Source of the DNA: Streptomyces sp. MspMP-M5
GTDB taxonomy: Bacteria; Actinomycetota; Actinomycetes; Streptomycetales; Streptomycetaceae
Direction of reading: 5' to 3'
Assembly (NCBI RefSeq): GCF_000373585.1
Contig: NZ_KB891940.1
Coordinates: 124,001-188,000, forward strand
DNA: 64,000 nt
A model generated the notes under the pieces. The model had not been told where the DNA came from, did not search any database, and saw only the letters and a list, made by a program, of their open reading frames with translations. This document shows, piece by piece, positions 17,311 through 28,775 of this stretch (its first letter is position 1; every line of letters starts with the position of its first letter). Position numbers and translations under genes: made by a program.

Positions 17311-18286
17311 GGCGGCCCGCCGCCGGCCGCCGTCGCCATCAGGGCGCCCCGGGACCCGCTCCCGGGGCGCCCTGAGTCGTTCTCGGCCGCGGAGCGCTCC
17401 CGGAACCGCCCTGCGGCACGTCGACGGGTCCGGCGCAGGCCGGGCGGAGCGGCTTTCCGGGCCGGTGCGGCGGCCGGTCGCGGGGGCGTGGGCGCCGTCC
17501 ACCGCCGTCCCGAACCTGTGGAGAGCGTCGGCTCTGTTCGATTCCCGGCGAGGTCACGGCCTCTCTCCACAGATTGGGCAAGAATCTTCCGTCCACAACC
17601 TGGGGAGGGGAAAGTTATCCCTGTGAGATCCACAGGCCGGTGTGCTGACGGACCATCGGACGAGGTCAACCGCGTGTGGATTTGTGGCCAACCGCAATCC
17701 ACAGCCTGTGGACAAAAGATCCATCCACAGGCGAGTCGACGACTTGTCCACCGGCCGCCCACAGGCTGGAGGCCGTTGTCCCCAGTGATCGCCGGCTTCT
17801 CCACACCGCTGTCCACTGTTCGGCAACGCGACACCGCCCCTCACCGCGCCGAGTGAAAGCGGTCACACCAAGGTGGTGGGTTGGGCTGTGGGGAACGTGG
17901 GTAAACCTGGGGACGGCACTGGGGAGAAGTGCCTCCGCCCTGTGCATGGGGTGTGCAGAACTTCGCCCGGTCCACAGCCGAGCCCGCTTATCCACGGCTG
18001 CCACCCACAGGCGCGGTGGACAAAAAATCGGCGTTGACCTGCGCAAAGTCAGTTGTCCACGGTTTCCACAGGGCCTACTACTACGACCACGGATATCTAC
18101 CGGGGAACTCGTTCGGAATCGGGCCCTGTGCACAACCGGGCTCCGGAGCCCGCCGCTCCGGTCGGCCCGACTTGACCCCGAGCCGCACCGACTGTCGGTG
18201 GCGTGCGTCAGACTGGTCTCCGGCAACTCAGCCGACGACGAAGAGCCAGCAGGGCGAGAGCCAGCAACAGCAGGAGGCGGTTTCCG
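17311..18286. other. oriC: Chromosomal replication origin oriC
   Basis: The 976-base dnaA-dnaN gap has no gene and is packed with 9-base DnaA boxes (Streptomyces consensus TTGTCCACA) on both strands. Best matches are 17707-17715 (perfect, inverted), 17744-17752, 17776-17784, 17797-17805, 17988-17996, 18015-18023, 18053-18061 and 18062-18070. Weaker ones are at 17517-17525, 17563-17571, 17589-17597, 17675-17683, 17683-17691, 17695-17703, 17721-17729, 17887-17895, 17968-17976 and 18127-18135. No long AT-rich unwinding element stands out; the only short A tract is near 18022-18028. Confidence 0.95.
17339..17375 (+). terminator. dnaA terminator hairpin
   Basis: Perfect 16-base arms (17339-17354 and 17360-17375) with a 5-base loop, 28 bases after the dnaA stop. 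No T tract. Confidence 0.8.
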
Positions 18287-19417
18287 GTGAAGATCCGGGT
18301 GGAGCGCGATGTACTCGCGGAGGCAGTGGCCTGGGCGGCCAAGAGCCTCCCGGCCCGTCCGCCGGTGCCCGTCCTCGCGGGCCTGCTGCTGAAGGCCGAC
18401 GAAGGCGCACTGAGCCTCTCCGGCTTCGACTACGAGGTCTCCGCGCGGGTCTCGGTGGACGCGGAGGTGGAAGAAGAGGGCACCGTCCTCGTCTCCGGCC
18501 GGCTGCTCGCCGACATCTGCCGGGCCCTCCCCAACCGCCCGGTGGAGATTTCCACCGACGGTGTACGCGTGACCGTGGTGTGCGGCTCCTCCCGCTTCAC
18601 CCTCCACACCCTGCCTGTGGAGGAGTACCCGTCCCTGCCGGCGATGCCCACCGCCACCGGCACCGTCTCCGGCGAGGTCTTCGCCGCGGCCGCCGCCCAG
18701 GTGGCCATCGCCGCCGGCCGTGACGACACGCTCCCGGTGCTCACCGGTGTGCGGATCGAGATCGAGGGCGACACCGTCACCCTGGCCTCGACCGACCGTT
18801 ACCGCTTCGCGGTCCGCGAGTTCCTGTGGAAGCCGGAGAGCCCGGACGCCTCCGCGGTCGCCCTGGTCCCCGCGAAGACGCTGCTGGACACCGCCAAGTC
18901 CCTGAGTGGCGGCGACACCGTCACCCTGGCGCTGTCCGGCTCCGGCCAGGGCGAGGGCCTGATCGGTTTCGAGGGCGCCGGCCGGCGGACCACGACCCGT
19001 CTGCTCGAGGGCGACCTGCCGAAGTACCGGACGCTCTTCCCCACCGAGTTCAACTCCGTCGCCGTGATCGAGACCGCCCCGTTCGTCGAGGCCGTCAAGC
19101 GTGTGGCGCTGGTCGCCGAGCGGAACACCCCGGTGCGGCTGAGCTTCGAGCAGGGCGTGCTGATCCTGGAGGCCGGCTCCAGCGACGATGCACAGGCTGT
19201 GGAGAGGGTCGACGCCGATCTGGACGGCGACGACATCTCGATCGCCTTCAACCCCGGCTTCCTGCTGGAGGGCCTGTCGGCGATCGACTCTCCGGTGGCC
19301 CAGCTGTCGTTCACGACCTCGACCAAGCCCGCGCTGCTCAGCGGCCGCCCGGCCAAGGACGCCGAGGCCGACGACGCCTACAAGTACCTGATCATGCCCG
19401 TGCGCCTGTCGGGCTGA
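18287..19417 (+). CDS. dnaN: DNA polymerase III sliding clamp (beta subunit)
   Basis: A 376-residue clamp protein of three repeated domains, beginning MKIRVERDVLAEAVAWAAKS and ending with the conserved YLIMPVRLSG. The GTG at 18287 follows GGAGG; the open frame reaches back to 18203 inside oriC but that would not be the normal N-terminus. It tethers the replicase to DNA. Position right of oriC is standard. Confidence 0.97.
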   Translation: MKIRVERDVLAEAVAWAAKSLPARPPVPVLAGLLLKADEGALSLSGFDYEVSARVSVDAEVEEEGTVLVSGRLLADICRALPNRPVEISTDGVRVTVVCGSSRFTLHTLPVEEYPSLPAMPTATGTVSGEVFAAAAAQVAIAAGRDDTLPVLTGVRIEIEGDTVTLASTDRYRFAVREFLWKPESPDASAVALVPAKTLLDTAKSLSGGDTVTLALSGSGQGEGLIGFEGAGRRTTTRLLEGDLPKYRTLFPTEFNSVAVIETAPFVEAVKRVALVAERNTPVRLSFEQGVLILEAGSSDDAQAVERVDADLDGDDISIAFNPGFLLEGLSAIDSPVAQLSFTTSTKPALLSGRPAKDAEADDAYKYLIMPVRLSG

Positions 19418-19446
19418 CGCCGGCGGACGGCTGTCGTACCGACCGG

Positions 19447-19466
19447 GCCCCGGCCGTCGCCGGGGC
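19447..19466 (+). terminator. Weak hairpin after dnaN
   Basis: Perfect 8-base GC arms (19447-19454 / 19459-19466) with a 4-base loop, then CTCTTG. A plausible but modest terminator. Confidence 0.4.
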
Positions 19467-19588
19467 TCTTGCGGCGACCGGCTGACGGGCCCCGATGAGC
19501 GGCTGAGCCCACAGCTGTGCACGGGCCCTCGGGCGTAGGCTCGGACTCGGGTACGAACAGCAACGACTACGTGCAAAGAGGGTCTCTG

Positions 19589-20467
19589 ATGGAGCTCGGT
19601 CTCGTCGGTCTCGGCAAGATGGGCGGCAACATGCGCGAGCGCATTCGCCGCGCCGGCCACACCGTCATCGGATACGACCGCAACCCCGACCTGGCCGATG
19701 TGGGCAGCCTCAAGGAGCTTGTGGACAGGCTCCAGGGCCCCCGGGTGGTCTGGGTCATGGTCCCGGCCGGCGGCGCCACCCAGTCGACGATCGACGAGCT
19801 GGCCGAGCTGCTCTCGCCCGGTGACCTCGTCGTGGACGGCGGCAACTCCCGCTGGACCGAGGACGAGAAGCACGCCGCGGAACTGTCCGCCAAGGGCATC
19901 GGCTTCGTGGACTGCGGCGTCTCCGGCGGCGTCTGGGGCCTGGAGAACGGCTACGCGCTGATGTACGGCGGCGACAAGGACGATGTCGCCAAGGTGCAGC
20001 CGATCTTCGACGCCCTCAAGCCCGAGGGCGAGTTCGGCTCCGTGCACGCCGGCAAGGTGGGCGCGGGCCACTTCGCGAAGATGGTCCACAACGGCATCGA
20101 GTACGCGATGATGCAGGCGTACGCCGAGGGCTGGGAGCTGCTGGAGAAGGTCGACTCGGTCACCGACGTGCGCGAGGTCTTCCGCTCCTGGCAGGAGGGC
20201 ACGGTCATCCGTTCCTGGCTGCTGGACCTCGCGGTCAACGCCCTCGACGAGGACGAGCACCTGGACAAGCTGCGCGGGTACGCCCAGGACTCCGGCGAGG
20301 GCCGCTGGACGGTCGAGGCCGCGATCGACAACGCTGTGCCGCTGCCGGCGATCACGGCGTCGCTCTTCGCCCGCTTCGCGTCCCGCCAGGACGACTCCCC
20401 GCAGATGAAGATGATCGCCGCGCTGCGCAACCAGTTCGGCGGCCACGCGGTCGAGAACAAGAAGTAA
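19589..20467 (+). CDS. gnd: 6-phosphogluconate dehydrogenase, decarboxylating (short form)
   Basis: A 292-residue oxidoreductase that converts 6-phosphogluconate to ribulose 5-phosphate. The Rossmann motif GLVGLGKMGGNMRERI is at residues 4-19, and the catalytic region includes GHFAKMVHNGIEYAMMQAYA. Its length fits the short GntZ/YqeC-like class (about 300 residues) rather than the 470-residue form. ATG at 19589 follows AGAGGGTCTC. Insertion of this gene between dnaN and recF is a normal Streptomyces feature. Confidence 0.9.
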   Translation: MELGLVGLGKMGGNMRERIRRAGHTVIGYDRNPDLADVGSLKELVDRLQGPRVVWVMVPAGGATQSTIDELAELLSPGDLVVDGGNSRWTEDEKHAAELSAKGIGFVDCGVSGGVWGLENGYALMYGGDKDDVAKVQPIFDALKPEGEFGSVHAGKVGAGHFAKMVHNGIEYAMMQAYAEGWELLEKVDSVTDVREVFRSWQEGTVIRSWLLDLAVNALDEDEHLDKLRGYAQDSGEGRWTVEAAIDNAVPLPAITASLFARFASRQDDSPQMKMIAALRNQFGGHAVENKK

Positions 20468-20508
20468 GCACAACCAGCTGGAGCAGCCGGGGAGGTCGGC
20501 GCGTAGCC

Positions 20509-21678
20509 ATGCACGTATCGCATCTGTCGCTTGCCGACTTCCGCTCGTACGCCCGGGTCGAGGTCCCGCTCGACCCGGGCGTCACGGCGTTCGTGGGGCC
20601 CAACGGGCAGGGCAAGACGAATCTGGTCGAGGCGGTGGGGTATCTCGCCACGCTCGGCAGCCACCGGGTCTCCTCGGACGCGCCGCTGGTGCGGATGGGC
20701 GCGGACCGCGCGATCGTCCGGGCCGCGGTCGTCCAGGGCGAGCGGCAGCAGCTGGTGGAGCTGGAGCTCAACCCCGGCAAGGCGAACCGCGCCAGGATCA
20801 ATAGATCGTCGCAGGTCAGACCGCGTGACGTGCTGGGGATCGTGCGGACGGTGCTGTTCGCGCCGGAGGACCTGGCGCTGGTCAAGGGCGACCCCGGCGA
20901 GCGCCGGCGCTTCCTGGACGAGCTGATCACCACCCGCTCGCCCCGGATGGCCGGGGTCCGCTCGGACTACGACCGCGTCCTCAAGCAGCGCAACACCCTG
21001 CTGAAGACGGCGGCGCTGGCCCGGCGGCACGGTGGGCGGAGGGGGGCACCTCCCGCGCGAGCGGATTCGAGCGTGGGGGCCGACCTGTCGACGCTGGACG
21101 TGTGGGACCAGCACCTGGCCCGCGCCGGCGCCGAACTCCTCGCCCAGCGGTTCGACCTGATCGCCGCGCTGCGGCCGCTGGCGGACAAGGCATACGAGCA
21201 ACTGGCGCCCGGCGGCGGGCCGTTGGGGCTGGAGTACCGCGGCTCCGCGGGCGAGGTGCCGGCCGCCGGCAACCGCGAGGAGCTGTACGGCGTGCTGCTC
21301 GCCGCGCTCGGCGAGGCCCGCCGGAACGAGATCGAGCGCGGGGTGACGCTGGTCGGGCCGCACCGGGACGATCTGCTGCTGAAGCTCGGTCAGCTGCCGG
21401 CGAAGGGCTACGCCAGCCACGGCGAGTCCTGGTCGTACGCGCTGGCGCTGCGGCTGGCGTCGTACGAGCTGTTGCGCGCGGAGGGCAATGAGCCGGTGCT
21501 GATCCTCGACGACGTCTTTGCCGAGCTGGACACCCGGCGCCGGGAGCGGCTGGCGGAGCTGGTGGCGCCGGGCGAGCAGGTCCTGGTGACGGCGGCCGTG
21601 GACGACGATGTGCCGGGAGTTCTGGCCGGAGCGCGGTACGCGGTCTCCGGCGGCACGGTGGAAAGGGTGGAGCGGTGA
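20509..21678 (+). CDS. recF: DNA replication and repair protein RecF
   Basis: A 389-residue SMC-like ATPase that loads RecA at gaps. It begins MHVSHLSLADFRSYARVEV. Walker A is FVGPNGQGKTNLVEAVGYL, the signature region is near GERRRFLDELI, and Walker B is PVLILDDVFAELD. The stop overlaps the next start (GTGA). A low-complexity insertion of about 15 residues after ARRHGGRR is not seen in all RecF proteins. Confidence 0.96.
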   Translation: MHVSHLSLADFRSYARVEVPLDPGVTAFVGPNGQGKTNLVEAVGYLATLGSHRVSSDAPLVRMGADRAIVRAAVVQGERQQLVELELNPGKANRARINRSSQVRPRDVLGIVRTVLFAPEDLALVKGDPGERRRFLDELITTRSPRMAGVRSDYDRVLKQRNTLLKTAALARRHGGRRGAPPARADSSVGADLSTLDVWDQHLARAGAELLAQRFDLIAALRPLADKAYEQLAPGGGPLGLEYRGSAGEVPAAGNREELYGVLLAALGEARRNEIERGVTLVGPHRDDLLLKLGQLPAKGYASHGESWSYALALRLASYELLRAEGNEPVLILDDVFAELDTRRRERLAELVAPGEQVLVTAAVDDDVPGVLAGARYAVSGGTVERVER

Positions 21679-22208
21679 GCGAACCGCAGCCGGAGCGGCC
21701 GAGGACCCCGGAGCTGTCCGGTGTGGACCTGGCCCGTCAGGCGCTGGTGGCCGCCAAGGAGCAGGCACGTGCCCGGGGCGCCGCCGCGCAGCAGAAGAAG
21801 CAGGCCCGGCGCGGAGGGCTGCGCTCGGGTGCTCGGGCCGACGGCCGGGACCCGCTGCCGCTGGGCGCCGCGATCAACCGTCTGATCACGGAGCGCGGCT
21901 GGGAGACACCGGCGGCGGTCGGCGGGGTGATGGGCCGCTGGCCGCAGATGGTGGGGCCCGAGGTGGCCCAGCACTGCGAGCCGCAGAAGTACGACGAGGA
22001 CGCCCGTGTGCTGACGGTCCAGTGCGACTCGACGGCCTGGGCGACGCAGCTGCGGCTGCTGGCCCCGCAGCTGGTGGCCCGCCTCAACGCGGACCTGGGC
22101 CATGGCACGGTCAAAATGATCAAGGTGCTGGGGCCGGGCGGCCCCGGCCGCCGGTACGGACCGCTGCGCGCGCCGGGCAGCAAGGGTCCCGGCGACACCT
22201 ACGGCTGA
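21675..22208 (+). CDS. dciA: DUF721 protein, DciA-type helicase loader
   Basis: A 177-residue protein. The N-terminal 65 residues are Arg/Lys/Gln/Ala-rich and likely disordered. The DUF721/DciA fold (about 70-150) contains WPQMVGPEVAQHCEPQKYD and LTVQCDSTAWATQLRLLAPQL. It is the equivalent of Rv0004 between recF and gyrB. DciA loads the replicative helicase DnaB in bacteria that lack DnaC/DnaI; I infer the same role here. Translation is coupled to recF by a four-base overlap. Confidence 0.85.
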   Translation: MSEPQPERPRTPELSGVDLARQALVAAKEQARARGAAAQQKKQARRGGLRSGARADGRDPLPLGAAINRLITERGWETPAAVGGVMGRWPQMVGPEVAQHCEPQKYDEDARVLTVQCDSTAWATQLRLLAPQLVARLNADLGHGTVKMIKVLGPGGPGRRYGPLRAPGSKGPGDTYG

Positions 22209-22248
22209 GCGCTCCCGCGCGGCGGGGCGGCGCTGTGGAGGGGGCGGT

Positions 22249-22262
22249 GTTTCACGTGAAAC
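22249..22262. promoter_or_regulatory. parS site in a 36-base palindrome
   Basis: Perfect GTTTCACGTGAAAC at the centre of an uninterrupted 36-base palindrome (22238-22273), 30 bases after the dciA stop. The outer arms are GC-rich. Confidence 0.93.
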
Positions 22263-22298
22263 ACCGCCCCCTCGCGCTGTCTTGGCCGGTCACGGGCC

Positions 22299-22312
22299 GT
22301 TTCACGTGAAAC
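22299..22312. promoter_or_regulatory. parS site upstream of gyrB
   Basis: Perfect GTTTCACGTGAAAC with three further symmetrical bases on each side. It is 37 bases beyond the preceding site. Confidence 0.93.
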
Positions 22313-22641
22313 GGCGCACTCCTGTACGAGCCCTGTAAACCCGTGTGACGTATGAGACTCCGCTCATGGTCGCCGCCGGTTGACATCCCGAAGCGCTGAG
22401 TGCCCGCGTGAGCGTCCTGAGGCCCCGTCTCGCATATGGGGAGTCGGCGGACGTCAGTTCAGGGCGGCACATGACGACTCAGGCACCTGCAAACCCCCAT
22501 GAGTGTCGGCGCTACCGGTAGACTGGTAGCAATCCCGCCCACTCGCGGAACAAGTCGAACGACGAGCCGCTCCCACCTGTCTTTCGCGGGGAGATCGCAA
22601 CAGGTGCGGAAGGGCTCGTGCTGTGCCAGAAAGGGCGCTTC

Positions 22642-24672
22642 GTGGCCGACTCCGGCGACCTCAACGAGAACAACATGGCTTCTAGCGAAGAGGGGGGTTC
22701 GGCCGGCGCCGTGGGCGATTCCTCGGTGGAGAAGTCGTACGACGCCAGCGCGATCACCGTCCTCGAGGGCCTGGACGCGGTCCGTAAGCGCCCTGGTATG
22801 TACATCGGCTCCACGGGCGAGCGCGGTCTGCACCACCTGGTGCAGGAGGTCGTCGACAACTCCGTCGACGAGGCGCTCGCCGGGCACGCCGACACCATCG
22901 ACGTGACGATCCTGGCCGACGGCGGGGTCCGGGTCGTGGACAACGGCCGCGGTATCCCCGTCGGCATCGTGCCGTCCGAGAACAAGCCGGCCGTCGAGGT
23001 CGTGCTGACCGTCCTGCACGCCGGCGGCAAGTTCGGCGGCGGCGGCTACGCGGTCTCCGGTGGTCTGCACGGCGTGGGCGTGTCGGTGGTGAACGCCCTG
23101 TCGACCCGCGTCGCGGTCGAGATCCACACGGACGGCTACCGCTGGACCCAGGAGTACAAGCAGGGCGTGCCCACCGCCCCGCTGGCCAAGCACGAGGCGA
23201 CCGACAAGCACGGCACCTCGGTCACGTTCTGGGCCGACGGCGAGATCTTCGAGACCACCACCTACAGCTTCGAGACGCTGTCGCGGCGCTTCCAGGAGAT
23301 GGCCTTCCTCAACAAGGGCCTGACCATCTCGCTCAAGGACGAGCGCCCGGACCACGTGGACGAAGAGGGCAACCCGCTCTCGGTGCGGTACCACTACGAG
23401 GGCGGCATCGTCGACTTCGTGAAGTACCTCAACTCCCGCAAGGGGGAGCTGGTCCACCCGACGGTCGTCTCCGTCGAGGCCGAGGACAAGGAGCGGCTGC
23501 TCTCCCTCGACCTCGCGATGCAGTGGAACACCCAGTACAGCGAGGGTGTCTACAGCTTCGCGAACATCATCCACACGCACGAGGGCGGCACCCACGAGGA
23601 GGGCTTCCGCGCCGCGCTGACGGGCCTGATCAACCGTTACGCGCGCGAGAAGAAGCTGCTGCGCGAGAAGGACGACAACCTCACCGGCGAGGACATCCGC
23701 GAGGGTCTGACCGCGATCATCTCGGTCAAGCTCTCCGAGCCGCAGTTCGAGGGCCAGACCAAGACCAAGCTGGGCAACACCGAGGTCAAGACCTTCGTCC
23801 AGAAGGTCGTCCACGAGCACCTCAACGACTGGCTGGACCGCAACCCCAACGAGGCCGCGGACATCGTCCGCAAGGGCATCCAGGCGGCCACCGCCCGGGT
23901 CGCGGCCCGCAAGGCGCGCGACCTGACCCGCCGCAAGGGCCTGCTGGAGACGGCGTCGCTGCCCGGCAAGCTGAGCGACTGCCAGTCCAACGACCCCACC
24001 AAGTGCGAGATCTTCATCGTCGAGGGTGACTCCGCCGGCGGCTCGGCCAAGTCCGGCCGCAACCCGGAGTACCAGGCGATCCTCCCGATCCGCGGCAAGA
24101 TCCTCAACGTCGAGAAGGCCCGGGTCGACAAGATCCTGCAGAACAACGAGGTCCAGGCGCTGATCTCGGCCTTCGGCACCGGCGTGCACGAGGACTTCGA
24201 CATCGAGAAGCTCCGCTACCACAAGATCATCTTGATGGCGGACGCCGACGTCGACGGCCAGCACATCAACACCCTGCTGCTGACCTTCCTCTTCCGCTTC
24301 ATGCGCCCGCTGGTCGAGGCCGGCCACGTCTACCTCTCCCGCCCCCCGCTGTACAAGATCAAGTGGGGCCGGGACGACTTCGAGTACGCCTACTCCGACC
24401 CGGAGCGGGATGCGCTGATCGAGCGCGGCAAGCAGAACGGCAAGCGGATCCGCGAGGACTCCATCCAGCGGTTCAAGGGTCTCGGCGAGATGAACGCCGA
24501 GGAGCTGCGCGTGACGACCATGGACGCCGACCACCGGGTGCTCGGCCAGGTCTCGCTGGACGACGCGGCCCGCGCGGACGACCTGTTCTCCGTCCTCATG
24601 GGCGAGGACGTCGAGGCGCGCCGCTCGTTCATCCAGCGCAACGCCAAGGACGTCCGCTTCCTCGACATCTGA
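22642..24672 (+). CDS. gyrB: DNA gyrase subunit B
   Basis: A 676-residue ATPase subunit of gyrase. The GHKL ATP-binding region includes YDASAITVLEGLDAVRKRPG and the DNGRGIP motif. The TOPRIM domain has VEGDSAGGSAKSGRN and MADADVDGQHI. The C-terminus is DVRFLDI. I chose the GTG at 22642 (VADSGDLNENN), the usual Streptomyces N-terminus; the frame is also open to a GTG at 22618. gyrA follows by 50 bases. No residue typical of self-resistance gyrases was recognised by eye. Confidence 0.97.
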   Translation: MADSGDLNENNMASSEEGGSAGAVGDSSVEKSYDASAITVLEGLDAVRKRPGMYIGSTGERGLHHLVQEVVDNSVDEALAGHADTIDVTILADGGVRVVDNGRGIPVGIVPSENKPAVEVVLTVLHAGGKFGGGGYAVSGGLHGVGVSVVNALSTRVAVEIHTDGYRWTQEYKQGVPTAPLAKHEATDKHGTSVTFWADGEIFETTTYSFETLSRRFQEMAFLNKGLTISLKDERPDHVDEEGNPLSVRYHYEGGIVDFVKYLNSRKGELVHPTVVSVEAEDKERLLSLDLAMQWNTQYSEGVYSFANIIHTHEGGTHEEGFRAALTGLINRYAREKKLLREKDDNLTGEDIREGLTAIISVKLSEPQFEGQTKTKLGNTEVKTFVQKVVHEHLNDWLDRNPNEAADIVRKGIQAATARVAARKARDLTRRKGLLETASLPGKLSDCQSNDPTKCEIFIVEGDSAGGSAKSGRNPEYQAILPIRGKILNVEKARVDKILQNNEVQALISAFGTGVHEDFDIEKLRYHKIILMADADVDGQHINTLLLTFLFRFMRPLVEAGHVYLSRPPLYKIKWGRDDFEYAYSDPERDALIERGKQNGKRIREDSIQRFKGLGEMNAEELRVTTMDADHRVLGQVSLDDAARADDLFSVLMGEDVEARRSFIQRNAKDVRFLDI

Positions 24673-24722
24673 GCCCTGTCGGCCCGCACAACAGCCGCAG
24701 CTCGAAAGGACTTTGAACCACC

Positions 24723-27347
<2,625 letters not shown>

Positions 27348-27362
27348 CACGAGGAGTAGGTC

Positions 27363-28034
27363 GTGAGTGGAGCCACGGGCGCTGCGACGGGAGACGCGGG
27401 AGTCGGTCAGGACTCCCCGGCGGATCCCGCAACCGAGAAGGAGCGCAGCGCCCGTGGCTCCGTCGCGTCCGACGGCACCCGGGACGAGGGCGCCCATGAG
27501 GGGGGAACCGTGAGCAACACCCGACAGCCGCAACCCCAGCCCCAGCCGCAGGGCGGCGCACAGCAGCCCTACCAGCCGCCCCAGGCGTACCGCACGGACG
27601 GCGACGGGGCCGGAGCCGCCCAGGCGGTGCGCAAGCCGCGTACGGGCGCGAGCACGGCCCCGCGGACGCGCAAGGCCCGGCTCCGGGTGGCACGCACCGA
27701 TCCGTGGTCGGTGATGAAGGTGAGCTTCCTGCTGTCCATCGCGCTGGGCATCTGCACGGTGGTGGCGGTGGCGGTGCTGTGGATGGTGATGGACGCGATG
27801 GGCGTCTTCTCCACCGTCGGCAAGACCATCAGCGAGGCGACCGGCTCCGCCGAGGGCGGTGGCTTCGATCTCCAGTCGTTCCTCTCGCTGCCGCGGGTGC
27901 TGCTGTTCACCTCGGTCATCGCGGTGATCGACGTGGTGCTGGCGACCGCGCTGGCCACCCTCGGCTCCTTCATCTACAACCTGTCGGCGGGCTTCGTCGG
28001 CGGGGTGGAGCTGACCCTCGCGGAGGACGAGTGA
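27363..28034 (+). CDS. DUF3566 membrane protein
   Basis: A 223-residue protein. The first 100 residues are low complexity with a short Pro-Gln repeat. From about 100, RTRKARLRVARTDPWSVMKVSFLLSIALG starts the DUF3566 domain, with two membrane helices near 118-145 and 180-210 and the sequence FSTVGKTISEATG between them. It lies 15 bases after gyrA, the Rv0007 position. A link to cell division and envelope is suspected from mycobacterial context but its function is not established. Confidence 0.88.
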   Translation: MSGATGAATGDAGVGQDSPADPATEKERSARGSVASDGTRDEGAHEGGTVSNTRQPQPQPQPQGGAQQPYQPPQAYRTDGDGAGAAQAVRKPRTGASTAPRTRKARLRVARTDPWSVMKVSFLLSIALGICTVVAVAVLWMVMDAMGVFSTVGKTISEATGSAEGGGFDLQSFLSLPRVLLFTSVIAVIDVVLATALATLGSFIYNLSAGFVGGVELTLAEDE

Positions 28035-28134
28035 GCGCCCCGTGAGGGGCGGCGGCAGAGGGCGTTCCCAGGGCCTGGGGAACCGATTTTGGGAACGCCT
28101 CTGAAGTGCGCTAATCTTTCGGTGCAGCGAACGA

Positions 28135-28208
28135 GCGGCTATAGCTCAGACGGTTAGAGCGCTTCCCTGATAAGGAAGAGGCCCCAGGTTCAAGTCCTGG
28201 TAGCCGCA
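28135..28208 (+). tRNA. tRNA-Ile (GAT)
   Basis: A 74-base cloverleaf. The acceptor stem pairs GCGGCTA with TAGCCGC, the anticodon loop CTGATAA is flanked by CTTCC/GGAAG, and the T arm contains GGTTCAAGTCC. The anticodon GAT reads isoleucine. Position after gyrA-DUF3566 is typical of actinobacteria. Confidence 0.97.
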
Positions 28209-28216
28209 CCGCGCAG

Positions 28217-28257
28217 TCGGCCCGGCCGGAGAATCCTCCGGCCGGGCCGATGCTTTT
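28217..28257 (+). terminator. tRNA-Ile terminator
   Basis: Perfect 14-base arms (28217-28230 and 28237-28250), 6-base loop, followed by TGCTTTT. It starts 9 bases after the tRNA. Confidence 0.85.
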
Positions 28258-28451
28258 GCCGCCCGAGGACTTTCGGCGGACGGGGAACCGCCGCCGGTCG
28301 TGATTCGTTGTGAAGGGGCGGGAGTTGGGGCCTTCGGGCACCTCCGGACGGGGTGTTGCCGAGTACGGCCTAGATAACCGATCGGTATCGGCCGGTGTGT
28401 ATCATCGGCCGACATAGGGTCCCCTACGTCAACGAAAGACGAGGTCGCGCG

Positions 28452-28586
28452 GTGAAGAAGCTTCTCCTGGTCGCACTGGCCGCCATCGGCGGGCTCCTCG
28501 TGTACCGCCAGATCCAGGCGGATCGCGCCGAGCAGGATCTGTGGACGGAGGCGACCGACTCCGTGCCCGCAGGTTCGGGTGTGTGA
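28452..28586 (+). CDS. DLW-39 family small membrane protein
   Basis: A 44-residue protein: MKKLLLVALAAIGGLLVYRQ, then IQADRAEQDLWTEATDSVPA. It has one N-terminal membrane helix and the diagnostic DLW motif with a conserved acidic tail. The start is a GTG. This small protein is conserved at the same place near gyrA in actinobacteria; its function is unknown. Confidence 0.85.
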   Translation: MKKLLLVALAAIGGLLVYRQIQADRAEQDLWTEATDSVPAGSGV

Positions 28587-28618
28587 GACCACACGCACAG
28601 CAAGCCCAGTTCGTATGG

Positions 28619-28647
28619 ACCCCGGTTGCCCCAAGGGCGACCGGGGT
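28619..28647 (+). terminator. Terminator after the DLW-39 gene
   Basis: Arms 28619-28626 and 28640-28647, with inner pairs that extend the stem to a 3-base loop. It is followed by TTCGT. Confidence 0.7.
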
Positions 28648-28775
28648 TTCGTGCGTACCGGGGGCGGGCACGCGGCCCCTGGTTTGCTATCGCACATTGA
28701 TGGGTTGCAGCGGCAAAGTCGCTGGCCGTGACGTCGATGTCCGGGCGTGACCGGCGGACGCGAGGGGGACGAGAC

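Larger units (their letters stand above)
22209..22641. promoter_or_regulatory. dciA-gyrB gap with two parS sites
   Basis: A 433-base stretch with no gene. It contains two perfect parS sites, one at the centre of a 36-base palindrome that could also terminate the recF-dciA transcript. The gyrB promoter should lie at about 22370-22560; a TAGACT at 22519-22524 is a possible -10 but I found no convincing -35. Confidence 0.6.

Noticed and set aside
22642..24672. gyrB as a self-resistance gyrase linked to the cluster
   Set aside because: It is in its normal syntenic place with gyrA and shows no recognisable resistance signature; it is the housekeeping copy.
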